Source: Theristus sp. LFF4_11 (lineage: Eukaryota > Nematoda > Chromadorea > Monhysterida > Xyalidae). Taken from it: a stretch of DNA of 64,000 bases. The position numbers and the translations under genes were made by a program. The DNA lies in the NCBI GenBank assembly GCA_030248135.1, contig JASANC010001719.1, forward strand, positions 62,001-126,000, read 5' to 3'. The notes under the pieces are model-generated. The model was not told where the DNA came from. It did no database searches and worked only from the letters and a program-made list of their open reading frames with translations. Of the stretch, positions 1 to 13,400 are shown one piece after another. Numbering within the stretch: the stretch's first letter is position 1; every line of letters starts with the position of its first letter.

Positions 1-527
1 CTGATCGTTGGTCCTGTCTGTCATTTTTCAAGCCAACCGGATAAAACATTTGTTTGAGAAACCTTTCCATTGTCGTCCAATGGCATCAATTTCTTCTGCT
101 AAACTAAAGTCAAACTGTGAAACGTCAGCGATTAGTACATTCTGACAGTTGATTCGTCTTGTCGCTGATTGGCCGCATCGAGCTGTCACTGAGAACCATT
201 TCCACTCTGGAAGTTTCACTCAATTTGATTTTGATTCACTAAACGCTTCATCTTGTTTGCCTGCCACTCGACCAAGATGGAGTTATTTTGTGCCTTTGTT
301 TTGACAAATATTGGAAAAATGGCTTTCAGTGATTAGATGGCCGAAGCCGAATCAGTGATGAGGCCCCATTTAAAAAAGCGGCCAATCAGCAGACTGCCTA
401 TATGACAGAGAGTTCGCAGTTTGACTTTTGAGTACTTTTCACCAGTAAATAGTATTCGTCGAATCGACTGCCTAAGTGCAACGTTTGCTTCACGCGCTTC
501 ACACGAGTTCGACTGTGGTTATTGGTT
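1..527. other. GRIP intron or upstream sequence, nothing recognised
   Basis: No exon with a supported splice frame or family match. A CCAATCAGC word near 383 resembles the MITE-a arm, but nothing larger aligns. Confidence 0.4.
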
Positions 528-724
528 ATTGTTGTTTTTGTTGAGATTTTTAGGCGATGTTTTTTGCCAGAGCTAACCCTGCGAGAAAGTACAGTTACAC
601 CATTGAGTAGGGCGCCATCTAGTTTTCTGTCATTAAGTGCCTATACACCCCCCCCCGGCGGGGCTCGATCCCCCGAGCGCACAGAGACTGTAGTCTAACG
701 CACTACCACCAGGCCACGAGCGGT
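528..724 (-). mobile_element. tRNA-derived SINE, copy 1
   Basis: Read on the - strand it starts with a tRNA-like head (A box TGGTGGTAGTGCG; B box GGGATCGAGCCCC at about 661-675), followed by a conserved body (TAAGTGCTTATACACC region, GCGCCC, GTTAGCCCTGGC-like) and a CAA-rich tail at the 528 end. Copies at 44263-44464 and 53307-53500 share head, body and tail. It lies in the intron before the first GRIP exon of the window. Confidence 0.8.
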
Positions 725-785
725 GACACCCCCCAGTGTGCGGTAGTATACTGATGTATTTTTAGTGCGTTTCAATTTGCTGCAG

Positions 786-1402
786 CTGCGGCGCTCTGCA
801 CGTCGGCGACGAACTGCTCGCAATCGATGGTGTCAGCCTCGAGTACACCAGTGCGGCCGAAGCGAGACAACTGCTCAGAGGCAACGGTCACTCGACGGAC
901 GTGCCCGCTTCATTGACGAACGGCGGCAACCACCGAAGCGGCGGCTCACATCAGATCAAGATCGAACTGATTCCGGTGACGGTCATTGAGAATCGGAATC
1001 GAGCTCGCCGAAACAAACAGAAGAAGGCGATCGGTGGACGGACGCGCGAATCGGCGATTGGGGATTTGGTCGATTCGTCAACGCGTAACAGTAATCGCAG
1101 GTCGGATCGCTCGTTCAATACCGGCTCGCTCGAACAGCAAACGTCGAAGTCGAGCAAGAAACACGGTGTGTCCGCATTTTTCTTTTCGCATTTTCTGCGT
1201 ATTTTTACCGATGAGTGAACTTCAGTATACAGCGTAATACACGTTGCATTCGCAACAAAGCGCTCCAACATACTCAGTGGTTTTGTTTTCAATTGTACTG
1301 CAGGCGACGATAACGCGAAGAATCGCGCGCGCTCGCAAGAGCCCTCAGTGAACGCCGACGACAACGCGATGTCGCACTATTTCACCACTTCAAGCGGTTC
1401 GC

Positions 1403-1449
<47 letters not shown>

Positions 1450-4400
1450 CGAGTGCATCAGCAACGAAATGGCCGGCTGACCGATCGCAGTGTTCATGCG
1501 AGCTCGAACGCAGCGACACCGCGAGATCATGCGAGCGCTCGCCTTCACCAATCAGGCACGATGAACAGTGCCGGCTCGGTGCCGTCGCTGATTCACGATC
1601 ACGTTGCGAGCTCGCTGCGAAATAAGAATGGCAACAATAATCATGGTGATGGACAGCAGAATACGGCAAATGGGCACCAACAGCAACAACAGCATCGGTC
1701 AAGATCGCAAGAGCACGCGCGATTGTTTGTGCGAGACGCGTCACCGGCGGTGACAGGTAACTGTGATCTTTTATTTTGGTCCCGCAACTCAATGCGCGCA
1801 TAGATGGGTAAACAGTTGCATGCGGGACGCGGGAATTTAAGATCGGCTTTTTCAGAATACCGACCCCCCTTAGGCACAGTTTTTGAAAAGTTCTCAAATT
1901 TTGACGAAATTAACACCAATCGAACCGTCTCGATGCGCTGAGTTCGAAAATCATATTTATTTTTTAATTTGACCCGGTTTTATGTTTCAAAAAACGAAAA
2001 AACCGTTTTTTGGGGGATCTTTAGAAAAATGGTTCTAACTCGCCTCTGCGTTAAGCTATTAACAAAATTCAAAAACCAATCGATTTCGCTATTGCTTGCG
2101 CACATTTTTCATGTTAACAATGTTATACAAAAAATGCTGTTTTATGCTTTAAATTTGAGAAAAACTAAAAGAGTATGTGGTTTTTGCCTTGTTTAGGCAC
2201 TTTTAAAGCGGATGCGGAGTAGGGTTGCTAAGTGATTCTGAAAGCCCTTAAAAAATGCTACAAGTATGCAATAATAATGCAAATAAAAAAAATCGGTTGC
2301 CCTTTAAGAAGTAACGAAGCATTACAATATCGGTCGCGCGCATACATAAAGGGTATTTCCCGGTATGTCGACAAATTGTGGAGCAACGGAGACAAAAACC
2401 AAAAACGGGTATTAGGGCAACTTTTTGCGCTGAATCCGAAAAAGTAAGTGCCGTTGCAAAATTTTGTTACAGTAACCCAATATTTGCAATTTTTTGGCTT
2501 TTTGGCTCTTTTTTGGATTGTTTCTAATCCGTGTGTGGTATACTTGAACTAATCAGGTCAAATTTGGTATCAATCGGCTCCCCTTGATTATGCGAACAAT
2601 TTCCATTTAGATACCGCAACTATATTATAATTACCGTAACCCGCAGAGCACGATTTTTGCTATTTCTAACCATTTATAGGCCTGAAAGTGACATTTTTCA
2701 TCCCTGTAGTGTTCTAGTTGTTCCAATTGAATCAAATGTGTATCAGTCAATTAGTCTTGATCAGATAAACAACTTTCATTTGGATACCGTAACCAAAGTT
2801 TGACTTTCGTACCCCTTTAAGCACGGTATTCTAATAAGTTTTCACCATTTTCAGGCATGAAATTGGCTTTATGGTCCATGCAATGTTATACTTGAACGAA
2901 TCTAGTCAAATTTAGCATCAATCGACTCCCGTTAATTAGGCAAACAACTTTCACTCAGATACCGTAATCCTTGTTTGACTACCGTACTTCATGAAGCACG
3001 GTATTTTAGTAATTTTGTACCTTTTTCAATCCTGAAATTGGCTATTTTGATCCATGTAGTGTTACCCTTGAACAATTCTAGTCAAATTCGCGATCAATAC
3101 ACTCCCATTGATCAGGGAAACAACTTTCACTCAGATACCGTAATCCTTGCTTGACTACCGTACTTTTTGAAGCACGGTATTTTAGTAATTTTGTACCTTT
3201 TTTCAAGCCTGAAATTGGCTATTTTGATCCATGTAGTGTTACACTTGAACAATTCTAGTCAAATTCGCGATCAGGTTTTTGAACTCAGGTTTTGAACGTT
3301 TTTCTAAGTAAGATTTTTTTACCCAAAATTTTTTTAAGGTTTCAACTTTCAACACCTGAGATGGCCTTTAAAAATTTGAGGGTGGGGAGGAACACACTTG
3401 GAACGGTAGTCAAGCAATGATTACGGTATCTGAGTGAAAGTTGTTTCCCTGATCAACGGGAGTGTATTGATCGCGAATTTGACTAGAATTGTTCAAGGGT
3501 AACACTACATGGATCAAAATAGCCAATTTCAGGATTGAAAAAGGTACAAAATTACTAAAATACCGTGCTTCATGAAGTACGGTAGTCAAACAAGGATTAC
3601 GGTATCTGAGTGAAAGTTGTTTGCCTAATTAACGGGAGTCGATTGATGCTAAATTTGACTAGATTCGTTCAAGTATAACATTGCATGGACCATAAAGCCA
3701 ATTTCATGCCTGAAAATGGTGAAAACTTATTAGAATACCGTGCTTAAAGGGGTACGAAAGTCAAACTTTGGTTACGGTATCCAAATGAAAGTTGTTTATC
3801 TGATCAAGACTAATTGACTGATACACATTTGATTCAATTGGAACAACTAGAACACTACAGGGATGAAAAATGTCACTTTCAGGCCCAAAAATGGTTAGAA
3901 ATAGCAAAAATCGTGCTCTGCGGGTTACGGTAATTATAATATAATTGATACCAAATTTGACCTGATTAGTTCAAGTATACCACACACGGATTAGAAACAA
4001 TCCAAACAAAAGCCAAAAAGCCAAAAAATTGCAAATATTGGGTTACTGTAACAAAATTTTGCAACGGCACTTACTTTTTCGGATTCAGCGCAAAAAGTTG
4101 CCCTAATACCCGTTTTTGGTTTTTGTCTCCGTTGCTCCACAATTTGTCGACATACCGGGAAATACCCTTTATGTATGCGCGCGACCGATATTGTAATGCT
4201 TCGTTACTTCTTAAAGGGCAACCGATTTTTTTTATTTTTTGCATACTTGTAGCATTTTTAAGGGCTTTCAGAATCACTTAGCAACCCTACTCCGCATCCG
4301 CTTTAAAAGTGCCTAAACAAGGCAAAAACCACATACTCTTTTAGTTTTTCTCAAATTTAAAACATAAAACAGCATTTTTTGTATAACATTGTTAACATGA

Positions 4401-7400
4401 AAAATGTGCGCAAGCAATAGCGAAATCGATTGGTTTTTGAATTTTATTAATAGCTTAACGCAGAGGCGAGTTAGAACCATTTTTCTAAAGATCCCCCAAA
4501 AACGTTTTTTTTCGTTTTTTGAAGCATAAAACCGGGTCAAATTAAAAAATAAATGTGATTTTCGAACTCAGCGCATCGAGACGGTTCGATTGGTGTTAAT
4601 TTCGTCAAAATTTGAGAACTTTTCAAAAACTGTGCCTAGAGGTGTGGAGGCCGGGTCGGTCGACTCAAAAAGCGAATCTTAAAATTGGTAAAGTGATACG
4701 AGTCACCTACGTAAAGCCGAGTCACTTAGGCGACTTTGAATTGCCACATAAAGATTGAAACTAGTTTTTTCACGTCTGCACATGCATTCAGTCGCAGAAC
4801 TTAAAAAAAACTGATATATTATTTTGACAACTTTTTGTCTTTAAATCTAATACGCTCACCTGAAAACCCACCGTTTCTGTGTTTTGGATCCCTCACATTA
4901 CATTTTGGAGCGACAAAACAAAACCTTTACGCCACGTCAAAATATTTTTGCGAGAATCCACACACAACAACGCACAGAGTCGCCCACTCCACAGTCCACA
5001 TGTGAATCCATCATGATTGGTTGAGGCTGGCACAAATTACCGACTAAACTTCCTGCTTTGTCAAACCACTGCGTACATCTACATAATATGGTGAGATAAT
5101 CAGCCACCAGATACAAACAACACGTTTTTCTGCTTTTCTGCACATAGCACACTTCCAACGCTCTGTTAGCCTCAGATTCTTTTCACACAAATAGACAACT
5201 TATTGACAGCAACAACAGATATGCACGCACGACTGTCAACAAAAGTTTAAAAACAACGAAATTTCGACACGCGACCATTGGTTTCCAATCAATCCAGCAG
5301 TTCGAAAAAAAGCAGACACATTCTGCGAAAAAGCAGTCTATATTCCATCAGGAAGATATCACAACAGAAAAAAAATTGATTGACTCTTCTTGCGGCCACT
5401 GTGTGGCAGAAAAAAACAATGTTGCTTGACAATTTCGGCACAAACTTCAGCAACCCTTTGTGGTTCGAATGCATAGTGTCACACTTGGCACACACGGACA
5501 GTGGCGGCGTTGGAGGGATCTCTACATGAATTTTTTTTAAATGTAAAAGTTCAGTGCTTCATTTTTGTCTCTGACTGCATTTGGCAGGGTTGTGGTTACA
5601 CTGTCAATACCGTATTACCTCTAATAAACCCCCATGGGGGTTTATTTCTTCAGCGACTTCTGGGGGTGGGGGTTTATTTTTGGGGGGGGGCTTTATTTTT
5701 TGGGGGGGGGGGGGTTTATTTGGAAACCATTTTTAGGAGTGGGCAAAATGGCAAAAATACCTTCCATGGCACGAAGGAAGTCGCAGAAACTTCTACTCTA
5801 CATAGAATTTTTTTACAACAGCCTTTTGTAATGAAATTACCGTTAACTCATCCATTTGGGGCCTTTGGTAGCACAATTTCATCATTTTCACTGCAACCAG
5901 CCACTGAATTCGCTGGGGATGTGTCTCAAACAGGTTTCAATAATCCCCCATGGGGGATTATTTTTGGGGGGGATTATTTGGAAACTTGTCGAGGGGGTGG
6001 GGGTTTATTTTTGGGGGGGGGGGTTAATTTTGGGGGGGGGGGTTAATAGAGGTAATACGGTAATTTAAAAAGGGATAGGATAAACGGAAGGGATAATTTA
6101 AAATTCAAATGTACAGTTGTAGATCGAATTATCGACGGCAGAGGTGTCGAATAAACAAAGCTTGAGAGCTGACCACAGTTTATTTTTTTACACATAAAAA
6201 TCGGTTGTTTTTCTGTAGTCTCCACATCTCTGCAGCTGCGACCGTACAGATTGTGTTTCATCATCATCAATTAGAAAAAGAGGAGGCGAGACTTTTTTGA
6301 AATGAAAATCACGCCGGCCTGGAAAAAAAACTGAGAACGGCTCGCGCGCTGGCCCTGGCCTCGGTCGGCCATCAACGATAACAACGTGTAAATGAACACA
6401 CAGCCGAGATATATGACCGGCCCGGATCACTAATAATGAGGCCACACAGGGTGTGTCGCATGTGTGTGTGTGTAAACAAGTGGCGTGTTCGATACTGAAC
6501 AGAACCTTGCGCGCGCACGATAGTTCAGAAAAGTTGAACTAAAAAATGAGATGTGAGATATGAATATTTGAGGTAGAATGATGAGCAGTGCAAACGTCAC
6601 CCATTTTGCATTCTCATTTCAGCGATCTCAGTTTGCCTTCTTCAGTTTTGGCGATTGTGAGTGTATCGTGGTTCATTTTTAGGTGTTATTTTTTGAAACG
6701 CCCCGATTAATAGTCACAATGATTGTTTTGAAAATTGGGGTCCCACTGTGGCTACTTATGTAATTTAATCAGTTTTATCACCAAAAATGAGATCCATTCA
6801 GAACTTTTGGTGCGCACCCTGTATTTCTTCAAAATTCGATTCGCCTGGAAGCGTGTAAAAACGTTTTTCTTTTTGCCGCTTTCTTTGCGAGCGCCCATAA
6901 CAATACGGCCAAAGCAGTGTGCGCCTAGCACCCGCATATGTTATGGCCTCTGAGTTTATGCACTGCAAAAGTTTTGAAAAGTGACACCCGGGGAAACGAG
7001 GCAATATATTCAATCTGTCTTTCTATACACACTCGATATCACACAAATGAGCACTGTGTTTTGATGCCACGTTTCGGACACACCCTGACTACGGTAGCTA
7101 CTGCACCTGGTCTCGATGCGATCTAGCGCACATGCATTACAACGAGGGTAATTTCTTGTGGGTTTCAGTATTTATTTTTTCATGGTGAAATTTTTCGTTG
7201 TAGTGGATAATGTGATTGCTCTATATGAACCATTTTTTGAAAATTTTAATCATAATTTGGTAAAATTACCGTGTACGGTAGTTTATGGGCTGCAACCAAC
7301 TAAAAATGTTGGCGTTGCCCACAAAAGGGCATATTGCACATTATATGTTGTGTTTTGTCAAAAAATCCACCTTCTCCCGCTTTCCATGGCCACGCGCTTG

Positions 7401-10400
7401 TTGCAAAAGTTTTGAATGAAACTACGAAATTATGCACCAATAAACTGTGTTTATGTTGTGTCCACTGTGCCGTAAGATGTACCGTGACATGTTGTTATGG
7501 ATCATTTGCTGTATAAAGCGAGGCCTTTTTTAACCCTCAACGCCATCCACGTATTAATACTTATTTTTACTTATTTTCATGGATGCCGTTTGAAAAAAGG
7601 AGAAACTTTATTCCGCAGCAACCAAACATTGACACTGGAGTGCTTCGTGCGCAATCTTGCAGTTTGGCCGTATATTTCAAAATTTTGGAAAATTAGAGCA
7701 AAAGAGGCATGTAGTATAATGTGCTTTCTAAGCCATGGGACACCGGTATGTGTCATAGCTGGTCGTCGTGACACCGCATTGGCAAACTTTTTGTTGTTCA
7801 CTTTTACGTTTCACCATCATTAAACCCGAAACACTCATTGGCTGTGCGCCATCTCGTGTCATTTGAATGCCGCCAATCAGCGGAGAGCTACCAGCAAAGG
7901 TGTGGCAGCGTGATATTTATCTTTTTTTGTGATTGATGCGTCAACAAGAATGTATGCGCTTTTCTAGTTATGCGTTTTCGCCGTTATACACCGTCGTAAA
8001 CAATGTTATAATCAAAAATCTATGCAACCTCGGCACAATTTTGCGCCCCCGGTAACTTCTGAGATTTGGATTGTTCGGGGTCCTTGAAGTTCAACAGCTG
8101 TGCTCTTGTGCTGTATTCTACACGCACGTCTTTGCGTGAAATTTCATCTGGCACACCTTTTTGACATTATCAAGGTTGCTCATTTCTCAGATATGCCGGA
8201 GCGGATGTGAAAACTTTTCGTTTCGTTCGCCTTCCTTGGGCGTGTAGCCACTTTTTTATCATTTTCTAGCAAGATTGCGCTAAATTCTCTCTGCTTTCAG
8301 TTTTTAAAGAGCAATATCTTTTGCTCATCAATTAGCGGACACACAGCTTTTAAGACAAGCACACTTTAGGGGATTTACGAGCAAGTCGCTGTTGACCTGT
8401 ATGGGTGGTGTACATTGTATGTAATTTGGTTGTTATTTATTACGGGCCCATTTTTGTATGCTTCCAGCTGATTGGTTGCTTTAGTATTTCGGAATTATTC
8501 TTGCTTCGTCTAGTTCGTTTTTATTAGTTTGGCCTTTGAACTGAAAAACCTCTATCTCGAAGCTCACCTGGTCTTGGAATTAATTGGAAACTGTTTTGGA
8601 AATCAAAAGTTTTATCCGCTTGAAGTCAAAAGTCAAAATCCGCTTGAAATAGGACCACAAATGCGCGTATCAGAACAACTGTGCATTGTATCTTTCATGG
8701 GAACAATTCTAGAGTTGATGATGGGCGATTATTGTAATTATCTGGCTGTAATTATGTATAATTGTGCGTGATATCCTATATATTGTGATACTTTTCCCTG
8801 TAATGTCTGTTGTTCTCCAGTCCAGTAAATCGCCACTCTCTCGCTACTTGAAGTCTAGCAAAAAAAATTTCAAGTGCCCGCTATTGCATTATTGGATGAC
8901 CCTACCATTTGTTACACTTGTTCCAATTACTATCCGGACCATTTTCAAATTTTGAAATGTCGGTTTTTTTCATTTTTAAGGCCAAATTTGCTTTTGATTT
9001 ACGACAATTATCATTGTCGGAACCTTTGAAACTTATGCGCTGTTCCGCTCGGTTAAGAATTTGGCGCACATCTTTCGCGCACATGTGGCTGGCTCACTGA
9101 GACACGACGCGGATATTTTTTTCCGAATCACAAAAAATGCATTTCAGTTTACGGTAGTTAATTGAGTGCTCCGCAGCATTTTTGAGCTGAGCGCTGAAAA
9201 AATGCCGCGTTTCTCAAAAATTCTGTTTTTCTATTCATTTTCATTTTGTAATGCCATTCACACGTTGTAGTTGTAAATCACGTTCCGTTTGGTCGCATTT
9301 TACGTCTTTTTCACTGCATTCTGTGTAGCGCCGTTCGTGTGTGTGTGTGTGTGCGGTTTTTTCTGAAAACTTTTTTGGGATATCCACGCGTTCTAGAACA
9401 ATAAATTTTAAAAATTCGGTGCGCATGTTTTTTAATGGCTGCCGTTTTCGAGAGATTTTCTTTTTTTGTTGTTTTCAAACTACCACTACTGATTTTTTCG
9501 GTTGTCTGATTATGTGGTTACTTGATTGCTCGATTTGCAGCATCGCTCCCCAGACAGAAAAATGCGGCTCTTTGCATCAGGCCGAAACAATTTTTGATAT
9601 CGATACAAACGCCAACCAAAAGAAATTCTCGAATTTGAAGCTTTCCATTCTACAATTTTGCATCCGGTCTAATTATGTTCAAACTATGTTTCCACCATAC
9701 GGGCATTGTCGGCATTGCATCAGTCAGTGAGTGATGAATTAGCTTTTTTGAAGACATTTTTAATGGGTGCAAGTAAATACACACATAATGTACATATAGA
9801 CTTTTTCAATGTCAAAAAGAAGATTTGCAATTAAAATAAGAACGGATAGTGGAAAAACCAGATCTTTAACCAAATGAAAAAAGCGATTGATTATGAACAA
9901 AATAATTATTCTGGATTCGTGCGTGCTTGCGTTATGCGTCTTTTGAGAAAGCGACACCTTTCGTTCCGCCGTAAACTCGTATCCACTTATTTTTGACCAC
10001 ACAGTACAGTCGAACTCTAAAATTATAGGCAATCAGCTGGTTCTGGCTGGTGATGCACGTGTGACGCATGCTTCCTGTGCAGACACCACTCTGTGGAGGC
10101 GGAGTCTGTCCTGCATCACGTGTGCTCACCAGCCAATTAGCGTATATCCTATGACTAAGAGTGGTCGAGTGTGAATTATTGCGAAATCGATCGTGCGCAC
10201 AGGCTCGGTGAGCGCGTGCGTCAGCGGTGCGCCGTGCGGTCAGGTGTGTCACAGCGAGCTCATGGAGGTCGTCCTGCAGTCGTACGCCCGCGGCGGCTTC
10301 GGTCTGCTGCTGCACCGCCAGCAGGCGACGCCCGACGACGCACAACGCCGACTGCAGCCGCCGATGTTCATCTCGTACATTGAACGGGCCAGTCCTGCTG

Positions 10401-13400
10401 AGAAGTTTGTTGATGAGTTTTTTTTGCTGGTTTTTTGGGTATTTCGGGTTTTTTTCTGGTTTTTTGGGGCATTTCGGTTTTTTTCTGTTTTTAGTTTGAT
10501 ATAGCCACCACCACTCATTCGGGTTGTTCGTTCGTTGTCCATTCGTCTATCTCTGTATTTTTTCGTCCTTCTCTCTGATATAGCCACCACCACTCATTCG
10601 GGTTGTTCGTTCGTTGTCCATTCGTCTATCTCTGTATTTTTTCGTCCTTCTCTCAACACCATTAATAAACGAACTGCAATGCATTTCTGTTCTAATTCCA
10701 GTCAGGTGAAAAAAACTGTTTCCACAGTTCGAAACAGTTCCCAGTTTTTCAAGACTACTTTTTGGGAACCGCTTCGACGTGGCATGGAAAGATCAATGCT
10801 CACATCCTTCGAATCGGAACAGAGAATTAGTGGTTAGGACAACGGCCATTACCATGCACCCTAATCCCAGTATCACGCTCTGTCCTTGCGACTCAATGGG
10901 AAAAAACGTTTTATCGAGTAACCAACCAACGCCACCACACATTCCGGTTGCGCAGATGTGGCGTGCTGCAAGTGGGCGACCGCATTCTGGCCATAAACGA
11001 CTGGTGCACGACGAATGGAAGCGTCGAGGAAGCGATGTATCGAATAAGACACGCCGCCAGTCCTCTGACGTTGACCGTAGAGTTCGATGTCATTGGTCGG
11101 TGTTTATGAATCGTCGATTCCTGGAGTCTTATACGATGCAGCGGCACTTTCTGATCCTTTTTATGAAATATTGTTCTGCTTTTCAAATTCCTATTTCAAA
11201 ATTATCATGTGTTTTATTGCGTTCTCTGGCGTTCAGAAACGGTGCTGCCGTCAAGCGGCATATTCACGGTGAAACTGGCGAAGCGGGCGCAGAACCTCGG
11301 CATCGTCATCACCGGCAATCAGCAGGGTCAGAAGGGTGAACCGGTCGTCATTTCGGACATTCGAACCGGCTCCGTCGCGCAACGGTCGGCTAATTTTGCC
11401 CATTCTGCACGCTAAAAATACAATTTCCCCGTTTCGGTTTCCGAAAATTTTATCGAAACTATCTCAATTCAGTATCTGAGCACTGGTCAGGTATTCATTT
11501 TAAACTTTTGATAGAAAGTTCGGAAGCGCAAGTGGAAACAGAAACGGAGAAAGAAACGGAAACGGAAGTGGAATTTTTTAGCTCTCCCGTTTTTATTTAT
11601 GCGTACGTGTTTTGCCCATATTGTCCCATTTTTTTACCATTTGTGCCCATTTACATTGTTTCATTTCATCTATTGCCCATTTCAATTCAATTTCTCTCCA
11701 ACCATATTTTATCCCACTGTTTGTTCAGACTCGAATCACAATAGTATGAAAATAAAATCGTAAACTCGAAACACTTGAAAATCCAACAACGTATTTTTTG
11801 CATTGTACACAGCTGCGGCAGTCTATCGGCGGGCGACCGCATGCTGGCGATCGACAACATCCCACTTGACACGTGCACCGTCGAGGAGGCCGTGCGTCTG
11901 CTGCATCGCGGCGGTGAGATCGTGAAGCTGAGCATCAGAAAATGCGGCCAGGTTTTTTCTGTCGGTTTTTTGTCATGTGAAAAGAAAATCTTTTTCACTG
12001 CATTTTTTTTCTGTTCGGCGCTTGCTGACTACAGTCCATCTGTGAATTATATACTACAAATAGCTGATTGGTTGGTTTGGTTGCGCACACACGTGCATGT
12101 GATGCAGTGTGGCGTATGCATTCCATGTGCAGGAATGACACCGCGCCTCCGCAGCACCGAATGCATGCATCACTCTTTACGGTGTCTGCGCAACCGCAGC
12201 CAATCAGCGAATTGCATCTAATTTACAGTTGGACTGTATAGGTTCGTGTCAATCAATAATCATGCGGATGCGCGAGCGAGCGCCAGCGAGCGGACAGCGC
12301 ATCACGCATTATATGAGCCGTTATACCCCAGCGCGCTTTTTCCAAAATTGCTCGCTGCGTGCAGCGAGCATACTATAAGCTACAAAGCTGCTCTGGTGCA
12401 CACGAAACGAACACCCAAAGTTGTGTTCTGAGCCGCGAAAAAATTTTCATCGGACTACTTTTCATGCGCTGTAGAGACGAAAAACCTATTCTGAAAACAG
12501 TGTTACTTATTTTCCTTGGTATTTTTTTTTCTGGTATGTAATCATATGTGTTCGCCCTTTCAATTTTTACCTGGGACACTTTCACAGTCGAACAAAAATG
12601 TTTCCTGGGGTAATTCCACCTGGAGATTTTGAAAATTGGGTTAATTTTTTGCCCCGACCCCTTTTTTGGGTAAAAAATTGGGCATTTTTCAAAAATCGAA
12701 GGGTTTTTACCTGGTTTCAAGTGTTCGCCCTTTCAATTTTTACCTGCGACACTTTCAGAGTCCAACAAAAAAGTTTCCTAGGGTAATTTCATCTGAAATT
12801 TTTGAAAATCAGGTTAATTTTTTGCCCCAACCCTTGTTTGAGGCAAAATTTTGGCATTTTTTAAATTTCAAAGGATTTTTCCTGGTTTCAAGTGTTCGCC
12901 CTTTCAATTTTTAGCTACGACACCTTCACAGTCGAATAAAAAAGATTCCTGGGGCAATTTCATCCGAAGATTTTAAAAATTTGGTTTATTTTTTTGCCCG
13001 GGCACTTTTTTAAGTTAAAATTGTGCATTTTTTGAAAGTTCGTAGCATTTTGACTGGGTATCAGTTTTTCACTCTTACAAATTGTTTCTGTGCTACTAAA
13101 AATAATAGGAAAAGGTCTAGTCCGTAGGAATTCAATGCGCTGATCACGGATTTTGGGTTAGTTTTCTTACGTGAGCAACTCTAGATGCTGAATCGTGACG
13201 ATTTCGGGCGAATCGGCCGTGGAAGTTGGCGAAATCGGTCCAGAAACGAAAAACAAGAAAAGGGTGTTTTCCAGGGTAATTCAATGCGCTGATCACGAAT
13301 TTTGGGTTAGTTTTCTTACGTGAGCAACTCTAGATGCTGAATCGTGACGATTTCGGGCGAATCGGCCGTGGAAGTTGGCGAAATCGGTCCAGAAACGAAA

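Noticed and set aside
1382..1897. Minus-strand ORF with a poly-Val run
   Set aside because: Antisense shadow of the poly-Gln exon of GRIP.
5501..6046. Glycine-rich 181-codon ORF
   Set aside because: Produced by G runs of the inverted-repeat element; copies elsewhere do not preserve the frame.
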